Of a DNA stretch of 60,560 bases, positions 43,707-50,047 are shown in pieces (position 1 is the first letter of the stretch; the number at the start of each line of letters is the position of its first letter). The DNA is from Clostridiales bacterium (lineage in GTDB: Bacteria > Bacillota > Clostridia > Christensenellales > CAG-138). Both the position numbers and the translations under genes were made by a program. The stretch is from positions 1-60,560 of the forward strand of contig JAILRE010000026.1 of NCBI GenBank assembly GCA_024698505.1, written 5' to 3'. The notes beneath the pieces are model-generated. The model ran no database searches, was not told the origin of the DNA, and saw only the letters and a program-made list of their open reading frames with translations.

Positions 43707-44789
43707 TCAGCCGAGGTACTCCTTGGGCTCCTCCTCGCCGTTGAGGACGCGCATAGCGCCCGCAGCGAGAGCGGAGAGCTCGCCTTCACCGGGATAGATG
43801 GAGACGGGAGCTATGAATTCGACGCGCTCCTTGATGTACTGGGAGAGCATCCTGCTGTAAGCCATGCCGCCGGTGATGATCACGGCGTCGACCTTGCCGG
43901 AGAGGACCGTCGCCATCATGCCGATGCACTTGGCGATGTTGTAGCCCATGGCCTCGTAGATGAGCTTGGCGTGCTCGTCGCCCGCGTCGACCATCTTCTC
44001 CACCTCGATGGCGGAGTTGGTGTTGAAGTGAGCCATGAAGCCGCCCTTGCCGGCGATGAGCTTATAGACCTCCTCGCGGGAATAGCCGCCGTCGTAGATG
44101 AGATCGGCAAGCAGCTTCGCGGGGATGGAGCCGCAGCGCTCGGGAGTGAAGGGGCCTTCGCCGGTGATAGCGTCGGTCACGTCGCAGATAACGCCCTTCC
44201 TGTGGGCCGCAACGGATATGCCGCCGCCGAGGTGCGCCACGACGAAGTTCTGCTCCTCATACTTGAGGCCGTTCAGCCTGCAGTGATAGCGGCAGACGGA
44301 CTTCTGATTGAGGCAATGGAAAATGCAGTCGCGCTTGATTTGGGGAAGGCCGGTGATCTTGGCGATCTCGTCGCGCTCGTCGACGGTGACGGGGTCGACT
44401 ATGAAGCTGGGCTTGCCGTAGGTATCGCCGAAGGCCCTCGCGATGACGCCGCCGAGCATGGAGGCGTGGCGCTGAGCGCTGGGCAGATTCTTAAGGTCGT
44501 CCATGAGCTTCTCGTTGATCGTGTAAACGCCGCTCTTGAGGGGCCTTACGATGCCGCCCCTGCCGACGAAGGCGTCCATATCGGAGAGCTTGAAGCCGTT
44601 CTCCTCGATGAGCTCCTCGACGAGCTGCATGCGCATATCCTTCTGATCGTGGATAGCCTCGAACTTGGAAAGCTCCTCCTGAGAGTGCCTGACGGTGCCC
44701 TCATAGAGCATATCGTACCCCTCGTAAACGCCGACCTTTGTGGAGGTCGAACCGGGGTTGATGGCAAGTACGCGGTACTTCTTTTCCAT
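43707..44789 (-). CDS. buk: Butyrate kinase
   Basis: The product has 360 residues, the standard length. Family motifs are INPGSTSTKVGVYEG (phosphate binding), FVGRGGIVRPLKSGVY, FIVDPVTVDERDEIAKITGLPQI in pieces, VVAHLGGGISVAAHRKG and the C-terminal IYPGEGELSALAAGAMRVLNG. It converts butyryl-phosphate and ADP to butyrate and ATP. Phosphotransbutyrylase (ptb) is not adjacent, which is less common. Branched-chain acyl kinases have the same motifs, so the true substrate could be another short-chain acid. AAAGGAG precedes the ATG. Confidence 0.93.
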   Translation of the reverse strand: MEKKYRVLAINPGSTSTKVGVYEGYDMLYEGTVRHSQEELSKFEAIHDQKDMRMQLVEELIEENGFKLSDMDAFVGRGGIVRPLKSGVYTINEKLMDDLKNLPSAQRHASMLGGVIARAFGDTYGKPSFIVDPVTVDERDEIAKITGLPQIKRDCIFHCLNQKSVCRYHCRLNGLKYEEQNFVVAHLGGGISVAAHRKGVICDVTDAITGEGPFTPERCGSIPAKLLADLIYDGGYSREEVYKLIAGKGGFMAHFNTNSAIEVEKMVDAGDEHAKLIYEAMGYNIAKCIGMMATVLSGKVDAVIITGGMAYSRMLSQYIKERVEFIAPVSIYPGEGELSALAAGAMRVLNGEEEPKEYLG

Positions 44790-44830
44790 AAAAACATAAC
44801 TCCTTTCGAAGATATTATTTTCAACACATT

Positions 44831-44859
44831 ATTATACAGCATAGATGGGAAAGAGGCAA
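44831..44859 (-). promoter_or_regulatory. Promoter of buk
   Basis: On the minus strand TTGCCT (44854-44859) and TATAAT (44831-44836) have a 17-bp spacer. Confidence 0.72.
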
Positions 44860-44911
44860 GTATATTCGGAGAAACGGATCAAATACGGGTGCTTCTTGAC
44901 TTGAATAATGA

Positions 44912-44940
44912 TTGACAAACACACAAGATCGTGATATGAT
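44912..44940 (+). promoter_or_regulatory. Promoter of the lipoprotein at 44984
   Basis: TTGACA (44912-44917) and TATGAT (44935-44940) have a 17-bp spacer. Confidence 0.75.
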
Positions 44941-44983
44941 AACAGTGTGAAAATTATTTTAGAAGGGAGACATGTAAACTGTT

Positions 44984-45736
44984 ATGAAGTTACAGCGCAC
45001 GATAAGGTTTAAATCGCCGGTATTTATTGCTGCGGCGCTTGCTTTTTGCATGGCAATTATCCCGGGATGCATCGGGCGTGAGAGCCCGAAGAACGACGTG
45101 TCTTCTCCTTCTCAGGCTGCGAACGGCACTCCGTTATCGACCGAACCGGAAAATACGGAACCGCCGTTCATAACGCAGGAACCGCAGATAGAATTTGAAC
45201 TGATGTATCCGTCAGAGGTCCCGAACAAGCTTGCCATAACCTATCAATTGAATGACGTATTCAAGGGCCAGCCCTTGGACTACAAAGCGGACGTCGTGGT
45301 TTCGATAGACAATGCCGAATGGGTCTACCGCTCATTCCTCGAAGTTCAGAGGTATGACGGAAAAACATGGGACGAATGGTGGGATGCGGAGAATGAACTG
45401 AACCACAGAGCTATCGAGCTGAATGGACAGATTACTCTACTTCAATATGCGGGGGAAGATCCGGGCACGCTTCCCGATGAATTGGAGAAGCTCCAAGCGC
45501 AGCTTGAGGAAATGGATAAATACCTTAAAGAGATCGAAGGATCAAGGGAGCTGTTTATCATCAGAATGGAGCTTGCGGACTTTGCGGAAAAGGGGATCCC
45601 TCTTGAATATGTAAACGGAAAGATCTGCGGTCAGTTGTCCCGCAAGGAGATCAAGCTTCTCGAGAATTGCCGATGTAATTATCTCGTGATGTATAAGTAC
45701 GAGACCTATCCGGACAATATGCTTTTTCCAAGTTGA
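44984..45736 (+). CDS. Hypothetical lipoprotein with C-terminal coiled coil
   Basis: The product has 250 residues. The N-terminal hydrophobic segment ends in a lipobox-like IIPGCIG (C29). A Ser/Thr/Pro/Glu spacer (about 30-68) follows, then a domain with a likely coiled coil (about 145-185, LPDELEKLQAQLEEMDKYLKEIE read in pieces). Codon use is more AT-rich than in its neighbours, which could mean recent acquisition. No family is recognised. It has its own promoter and is followed by a very small ORF with a good ribosome-binding site. Confidence 0.72.
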   Translation: MKLQRTIRFKSPVFIAAALAFCMAIIPGCIGRESPKNDVSSPSQAANGTPLSTEPENTEPPFITQEPQIEFELMYPSEVPNKLAITYQLNDVFKGQPLDYKADVVVSIDNAEWVYRSFLEVQRYDGKTWDEWWDAENELNHRAIELNGQITLLQYAGEDPGTLPDELEKLQAQLEEMDKYLKEIEGSRELFIIRMELADFAEKGIPLEYVNGKICGQLSRKEIKLLENCRCNYLVMYKYETYPDNMLFPS

Positions 45737-45754
45737 TATTATAAAAGGAGAAAA

Positions 45755-45805
45755 ATGAAAAAGGTTAAAAGGTGCAATCACATATCACTTCATCCACACA
45801 GCTAA
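45755..45805 (+). CDS. 16-codon ORF after the lipoprotein
   Basis: AAAGGAG lies five bases before an ATG opening MKKVKRCNHISLHPHS and a TAA stop. It begins 18 bp after the lipoprotein stop. It could be a true micropeptide or the remnant of a lost gene, since the following ~80 bp are AT-rich and non-coding. Evidence is only the ribosome-binding site and start. Confidence 0.25.
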   Translation: MKKVKRCNHISLHPHS

Positions 45806-45883
45806 ACTTGAAGGTATCTGTTGCATGGATTATTGAGTAAGCTGTCATATTATTTAAATACCAATTAATGGATTGCTTTTTGA

Positions 45884-45913
45884 AAAATGAGAAGCGGTCA
45901 CGCTTCTCATTTT
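45884..45913. terminator. Bidirectional terminator, lipoprotein / ogg
   Basis: The stem tgagaagcg / cgcttctca is flanked by AAAA and TTTT, between convergent genes. Confidence 0.85.
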
Positions 45914-45923
45914 GGACTATTCG

Positions 45924-46796
45924 CTATTTCCCCTCCAGCGCGGATCTGCCGAGGGATCTTGCGTATTGGAATATGTACTGCTGTATGATGCCGGAATACT
46001 CTCCGAGGCCCGTTACGGCCTCGTACAGCTCGGCCTTTTTCGCCCTGTTCCCCTCGAAAAAGAGGGCCTTCATTGCGCGGTCGATCCACACGTCGACGGG
46101 GAAAGCGTCGGTATGCTGGAGCGAGAAGAGCAGCACGCAGTCCGCCACCTTCGGCCCAATGCCAAGGAAGGAGCAAAGCTCCGCCCGCGCTTCACGAAGG
46201 CTCATATCGCGGAGCCTTTCAAGGTCGTAACCGCCGGCTATCCTCGAAGCCGCGGCCTTGATGAACGGCGCGCGGTAGCCCGTGCCGAGGGCGGTCAGCT
46301 CCTCAGCCGTGAGCGCGGCGATGCTTTCCGGCGAGGGGAAGGCGTAGAGCGTTTCGCCCATGAAGGAAACGGGCTCGCCGCATTTTCGGCAGAGCCTTTC
46401 CACTATGCCGGATATGCGCTTTATGTTGTTGTTCTGCGAGATGATGAACGATATCAGCGCCTCGAAAGGCTCCTGATTGAAGACCCTTATGCCGTGCGCC
46501 TCGGGGAAGCAGACGGCAAGGCGCGGATCGCTCATGACCTCCCGCTCGATGGAGGCGTAGTCGCGCCCTATGTCGAGATAATGCGCCCACATGGCGGCTC
46601 TTTCGGGGGAGGCGCCCCTGATGACGACGGAATCGCCCTCCTGTTTCAGAAGCGCGGGCTCGCCGCGGACTATGCCAAGCTGCCCGCCCATGAAGGGACG
46701 CCATCTGAACGCCTGCCCGCAGGAACAGCTTTTTTCAAGGTCGAAGCAGGGGACGTTTTCGAATATTATCGAATCTTGTGTGAATTTGATGTTCAT
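45924..46796 (-). CDS. ogg: 8-oxoguanine DNA glycosylase, OGG1 type
   Basis: The product has 290 residues from ATG 46796. The N-terminal domain contains CGQAFRWRP, typical of the OGG1 group. The helix-hairpin-helix motif is LGIGPKVADC, with catalytic K216, followed by FPVDVWIDR with D235. It excises oxidised guanine and cleaves the strand. An upstream TTG at 46823 is possible but lies inside the promoter. Only six bases separate the -10 box and the ATG, so the mRNA may lack a leader. Confidence 0.93.
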   Translation of the reverse strand: MNIKFTQDSIIFENVPCFDLEKSCSCGQAFRWRPFMGGQLGIVRGEPALLKQEGDSVVIRGASPERAAMWAHYLDIGRDYASIEREVMSDPRLAVCFPEAHGIRVFNQEPFEALISFIISQNNNIKRISGIVERLCRKCGEPVSFMGETLYAFPSPESIAALTAEELTALGTGYRAPFIKAAASRIAGGYDLERLRDMSLREARAELCSFLGIGPKVADCVLLFSLQHTDAFPVDVWIDRAMKALFFEGNRAKKAELYEAVTGLGEYSGIIQQYIFQYARSLGRSALEGK

Positions 46797-46802
46797 GCCT
46801 TG

Positions 46803-46830
46803 ATTGTAGCATTTTGCGCGCAACAGTCAA
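46803..46830 (-). promoter_or_regulatory. Promoter directly before ogg
   Basis: On the minus strand TTGACT (46825-46830) and TACAAT (46803-46808) have a 16-bp spacer. The -10 box ends six bases before the ATG at 46796. Confidence 0.65.
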
Positions 46831-46880
46831 TAGGCGGGGTGAAAATGCCAAAATATATAGGTAAAACTTGAAAAAACCGC

Positions 46881-46909
46881 TTGACAAGGAGCCTCGTCGG
46901 TGCTAACAT
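46881..46909 (+). promoter_or_regulatory. Promoter of rplU-prp-rpmA
   Basis: TTGACA (46881-46886) and TAACAT (46904-46909) have a 17-bp spacer. Confidence 0.75.
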
Positions 46910-47005
46910 AGGAAGGTAAGCCGCTCCGTGTCGGTTATAAGCCGTGCCGTAAAACAGGCGCGCACCGGGTCCCGGGCGAGATCGGTAAGAGGAGGAGTTT
47001 CTTAG
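46910..47005 (+). promoter_or_regulatory. Ribosomal protein L21 leader region
   Basis: About 90 nt of GC-rich, structured 5' untranslated RNA precede rplU. L21 operons of Firmicutes often have an autoregulatory leader here. The position fits, but I could not confirm the conserved structure. Confidence 0.4.
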
Positions 47006-47311
47006 ATGTACGCTATTATCGTTACCGGCGGTAAGCAGTACAAGGTCGAAGCTGGCGACGAGATCCTCGTCGAAAAGCTCGACGCAGAGGTTGGCGAGAC
47101 CGTCAATTTCGACGTACTGATGATGGCTGACGGCGACGCTGTTACGGTCGGCAAGCCCTACGTTGAGGGCGTTTGCGCCAAGGCAGAGGTCGTAGAGCAT
47201 GGCAAGGGCAGGAAAGTGATCGTCTTCAAGTATAAACCCAAGAAGAACATTCGCAAGAAGCAGGGCCATCGCCAGCCGTACACAAAGGTCAAGGTCCTTT
47301 CCATTGGTTAA
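47006..47311 (+). CDS. rplU: 50S ribosomal protein L21
   Basis: The product has 101 residues: [20 protein letters not shown], the L21 start, and the C-terminal [21 protein letters not shown]. It binds 23S rRNA. It is the first gene of the standard rplU-prp-rpmA operon. GAGGAGGAG precedes the ATG. Confidence 0.99.
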   Translation: MYAIIVTGGKQYKVEAGDEILVEKLDAEVGETVNFDVLMMADGDAVTVGKPYVEGVCAKAEVVEHGKGRKVIVFKYKPKKNIRKKQGHRQPYTKVKVLSIG

Positions 47312-47324
47312 TGGAGGTCGCTGT

Positions 47325-47660
47325 ATGACCGTGATTACCGTCTGTTACAGGGGGAACAGCATAGCGGGGTTCAAGGCCAAAGGGCATTCCGGCTATGCGG
47401 AGCGCGGCGAGGATATCGTCTGCGCGGCAATATCGGCTCTCACCCAGACTGCCGTTCTGGGGATCACCGAACTGGTCAAGGCCGATGTTCAGTATTCCGT
47501 TTCGGACGGCGGGCTTTGCCTGATGCTCCCGTCTTCTCTTGAGGAGGACGCGAGGGAGCGGGCGGAGCTGATACTTGGAACGATGCTTCTGGGGCTTCGT
47601 TCCGTTGAGGAAAAATATAGTGACTATCTAAAAATCATCAAGAGGGAGGTTAAGGCTTAA
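47325..47660 (+). CDS. prp: Ribosomal-processing cysteine protease Prp
   Basis: The product has 111 residues. The catalytic pair is H21 (GHSGYAERG) and C33 ([10 protein letters not shown]), as in Staphylococcus Prp. It removes the N-terminal extension of L27, encoded next. The start is ATG 47325, with GGAGG seven bases upstream; an upstream in-frame start overlapping rplU is less likely. The gene order rplU-prp-rpmA is diagnostic. Confidence 0.97.
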   Translation: MTVITVCYRGNSIAGFKAKGHSGYAERGEDIVCAAISALTQTAVLGITELVKADVQYSVSDGGLCLMLPSSLEEDARERAELILGTMLLGLRSVEEKYSDYLKIIKREVKA

Positions 47661-47661
47661 T

Positions 47662-47958
47662 ATGTTCAATTTCGATCTTCAGCTTTTTGCACATAAAAAG
47701 GGCGTCGGCAGCTCCCGCAACGGTCGTGAAAGCGAATCCAAGCGTCTGGGGCCCAAGCGCGCTGACGGTCAGTTCGTCCTCGCGGGCAACATTCTCGTCA
47801 GGCAGCGCGGTACTCATTTCCATCCCGGCACTAACGTCGGTATCGGTAAGGATGATACCCTCTACGCCAAGATCAACGGCGTCGTCCGCTTCGAGACGAA
47901 GCACGGCGGCTACAAGTGCGTAAGCGTTTACGAGATTCCTCAGGAAGAGATCGCGTAA
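47662..47958 (+). CDS. rpmA: 50S ribosomal protein L27 with Prp-cleaved extension
   Basis: The product has 98 residues. It begins [20 protein letters not shown]: the first ten residues are the Firmicutes extension with the LQLFA cleavage motif, and mature L27 would start HKKG. The rest ([29 protein letters not shown]) is typical. L27 reaches the peptidyl transferase centre, so the cut is needed for function. It lies two bases after prp. Confidence 0.99.
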   Translation: MFNFDLQLFAHKKGVGSSRNGRESESKRLGPKRADGQFVLAGNILVRQRGTHFHPGTNVGIGKDDTLYAKINGVVRFETKHGGYKCVSVYEIPQEEIA

Positions 47959-47981
47959 GCATTCGAACAGTAAGTACTTAA

Positions 47982-48014
47982 AACGCGCCCCGCATATCCT
48001 GCGGGGCGTTTTTC
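47982..48014 (+). terminator. Terminator of the rpmA operon
   Basis: A GC-rich stem (acgcgccccgca / tgcggggcgt) is followed by TTTTTC. Confidence 0.9.
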
Positions 48015-48058
48015 TTATGCTTTTTTTGCAGCGGGGGAGAAGGACCCCTCTTTTCCTC

Positions 48059-48088
48059 TTGACAAGCACCGAACAAATGTGCTATAAT
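48059..48088 (+). promoter_or_regulatory. Strong orphan promoter before the AT-rich island
   Basis: A perfect TTGACA (48059-48064) and a perfect TATAAT (48083-48088) have an 18-bp spacer. No ordinary gene follows on this strand; the downstream neighbour is convergent. Confidence 0.82.
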
Positions 48089-48097
48089 ATAATTGAG

Positions 48098-48180
48098 ATG
48101 AAAAGAAAGGTATCGATCTGATTTACATATTATCTATATTATCTATACTATCCATATTATCAATACTATTGATTCTATAG
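48098..48180 (+). CDS. Putative hydrophobic micro-ORF, (Ile-Leu-Ser)n
   Basis: An ATG at 48098, nine bases after the -10 box, opens MKRKVSI and a TGA at 48121. In the -1 frame, open from CTG 48118 to TAG 48180, the sequence encodes LIYILSILSILSILSILLIL. The nine-base units ATA-TTA-TCT / ATA-CTA-TCC / ATA-TTA-TCA differ mostly at synonymous positions. AAAGAAAGG lies eight bases before the CTG. A -1 shift or a one-base error would join a basic start to a hydrophobic helix, like a type I toxin. AT-rich repeats can give such peptides by chance, so coding status is open. Confidence 0.25.
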
Positions 48181-48243
48181 ATTTTTTATTAATTCTTTCT
48201 ATATTATTAATAGTATCAATAATATTCATAGTATTGATAATAT
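48127..48243. repeat. AT-rich tandem and inverted repeats
   Basis: About five 9-bp units (atattatct type, 48127-48171) are followed by a perfect 16-bp inverted repeat, atattatcaatactat (48154-48169) with atagtattgataatat (48228-48243). The block is nearly free of G and C in an otherwise GC-rich window. The RNA or DNA would fold into a long hairpin. Confidence 0.8.
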
Positions 48244-48254
48244 CGATAATATGC

Positions 48255-48289
48255 ACAAAAAACAGAGATATAATTTCTATATCCCTGTT
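48255..48289 (-). terminator. Terminator of mntP
   Basis: On the minus strand the stem aacagggatata / tatatctctgtt is followed by TTTTTGTG. Confidence 0.75.
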
Positions 48290-48312
48290 CATAATATTGC
48301 GTTAATATGCCG

Positions 48313-48900
48313 TCACGAAAGCAGGCCGCTCAAGAATATCTCTATGCCTATGCCGATGAGTATTATCCCGCCGAGCACGGAAGCCTTCCAGGAAAGCTTG
48401 GTGCCGACCTTCTTACCGAGCACGAGACCGACCATGCATATAACGAACGTAACGGCCGCGATAACGAGCGCGCAGGCAAGCGCGTGGATGAAATCGTATT
48501 CCGCGATGGTGAAGCCGACGGAGAGCGCGTCTATCGAGGTGGCGACGCCCTGCACCATGAGCCCCCAAAAGCCAACGGCGGGCTTCTCCGCCTCGGAGCC
48601 GCGGTTTTTGATGCCCTCGTAAAGCATCTTTCCGCCTATGAAGGCGAGGAGTATCAGCGCGATCCACGGCACGAAGGGCTCGAACTTTTTGAAATGCTGC
48701 ACCGCCTCGTGCACGAGGAACCAGCCTATCATGGGCATCAGCGCCTGGAAGCCCGCGAAAACGCCCGCTATGCCGCACATCCTGGGGGCGCGCATCCCGG
48801 GCTCGTTGAGACCGTTCGCGAGCGAGACGGAGAACGCGTCCATTGCAAGACCTACGCCGAGCAGCGCGCTCTGAAGGAAGAATACGAATGTCCGGTCCAT
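48313..48900 (-). CDS. mntP: Manganese efflux pump MntP
   Basis: The product has 195 residues and six helices. The family motifs are the acidic DAFSVSLANGL in helix 1 and the internal repeat TSIDALSVGFTIAEYD in helix 4, which form the Mn(II) path. It protects cells from excess manganese. It is the last gene of the mreC operon. No yybP-ykoY manganese riboswitch is seen in the 15 bp upstream, so manganese control, if any, acts elsewhere. Confidence 0.9.
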   Translation of the reverse strand: MDRTFVFFLQSALLGVGLAMDAFSVSLANGLNEPGMRAPRMCGIAGVFAGFQALMPMIGWFLVHEAVQHFKKFEPFVPWIALILLAFIGGKMLYEGIKNRGSEAEKPAVGFWGLMVQGVATSIDALSVGFTIAEYDFIHALACALVIAAVTFVICMVGLVLGKKVGTKLSWKASVLGGIILIGIGIEIFLSGLLS

Positions 48901-48915
48901 ATTATCGGAACCTCG

Positions 48916-50016
48916 TTAGCGGTTTTTGTCCCTGTCGGGGAATACGAATTTGCGCTGAAGAATGAAGCTGATGGGGTAGAGCACGGCCTGAACGATGAGC
49001 TGCGCTATCCACAGCGGGAAGCCGCCGGTGCTCCTCGTCACGAGCGCGAGCAGGCCGTAATTTGCAAGCAGCAGGCCGATTATGACCGTGTAGAAACGGA
49101 ATATCGCCGAACGGCTGCCCGTCTTGAACACCACCTTGCGGTTGAGCAGGAAATTGCAGAAGGAGCTTACCGCCCTCGCGATGACGAGAGCGATCATGTG
49201 CGTGTCGACGAGCGTTCCGAAGAGGGGCACGCAAAAGGTCCCGGGCGAAGTCCTGACAGCCGAATGCGAGTTGTTGAGTACGGCGGAGAGTATCAAAAGC
49301 AGGCTGTAGTCTATCACGAAGCAGCTGAAGGATGAAAGCATGAATATGAATATCATCCTGAATATCAGCCAGGAGTCCTTGAACCTTATGAAATGCACGC
49401 TGCGGTGACCCGTCGCGAAGGGAGTCTCGAGCGGGACCTCGATAATGTTTATATGCTCCTTCGCGGCAAAGAGCAGCTGCGCTATCTCGTAGTCGAAGCG
49501 TTCGCCGGAAATCTTTATCAATTCGGGTATGAGCCGCGCGGAAAAAGCCCTCATGCCCGTCTGCGGGTCGCTGAGCCTCGCGCCAGAGGTGGTGGAGAAT
49601 ACGCTCCTCGTTATAGCGTCGCCGAGCTTGCTCCTGAACGGGATCCTGCCGAGGTAGCGGCGGCTGCCGAGCACGAAGCTTTCCCTGTTCGCCTCCCAGG
49701 TCTTTATGACCTCTCTGGCGCCCTCGGTCATGTGGATCCAGTCGTCGTCTATCGTGAGTATGCCGTCGTCATCCTTGCAGATCTCGCCAATATGGGCGAA
49801 CGCCTCCTTGAGGGCGTGGCCCTTGCCGCAGTTGAGGTTGTAGCGTATCACGGTCACGCAGTCGGAGTATTCGTCCTCCAGCCGCATGAATACGGGCGCG
49901 TATTCGATGCCGCTGCCGTCGTCGACAACGACGAAACGGACTCCTTCTTCTCGGAGCCCGTCTATGACGCCGAACAGCTTTTCATCGGGGCGGTACGCGG
50001 GAATAACTACGAACAT
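48916..50016 (-). CDS. Fusion of family 2 glycosyltransferase and GtrA-like membrane domain
   Basis: The product has 366 residues from ATG 50016. The N-terminal ~225 residues are a GT2 domain (VVIPAYRPDEKLFGVIDGL, VVVDDGSG, TIDDDWIH with the metal-binding DxD-like motif). The C-terminal ~135 residues have four helices of the GtrA family (ISSFCNFLLNRKVVFK type block present as VSSFCNFLLNRKVVFKTGS). It probably makes and flips a polyprenyl-phosphate sugar. TTG 50028 is an alternative start; GGGAG before the ATG favours 50016. It follows pbp2 after 31 bp. Confidence 0.9.
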   Translation of the reverse strand: MFVVIPAYRPDEKLFGVIDGLREEGVRFVVVDDGSGIEYAPVFMRLEDEYSDCVTVIRYNLNCGKGHALKEAFAHIGEICKDDDGILTIDDDWIHMTEGAREVIKTWEANRESFVLGSRRYLGRIPFRSKLGDAITRSVFSTTSGARLSDPQTGMRAFSARLIPELIKISGERFDYEIAQLLFAAKEHINIIEVPLETPFATGHRSVHFIRFKDSWLIFRMIFIFMLSSFSCFVIDYSLLLILSAVLNNSHSAVRTSPGTFCVPLFGTLVDTHMIALVIARAVSSFCNFLLNRKVVFKTGSRSAIFRFYTVIIGLLLANYGLLALVTRSTGGFPLWIAQLIVQAVLYPISFILQRKFVFPDRDKNR

Positions 50017-50047
50017 GGATTCTCCCAAACAAAGATCGTATTTCGCT

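Noticed and set aside
48901-48915. Search for a yybP-ykoY manganese riboswitch before mntP
   Set aside because: Only 15 bp separate mntP from the upstream gene, so there is no room for the element.
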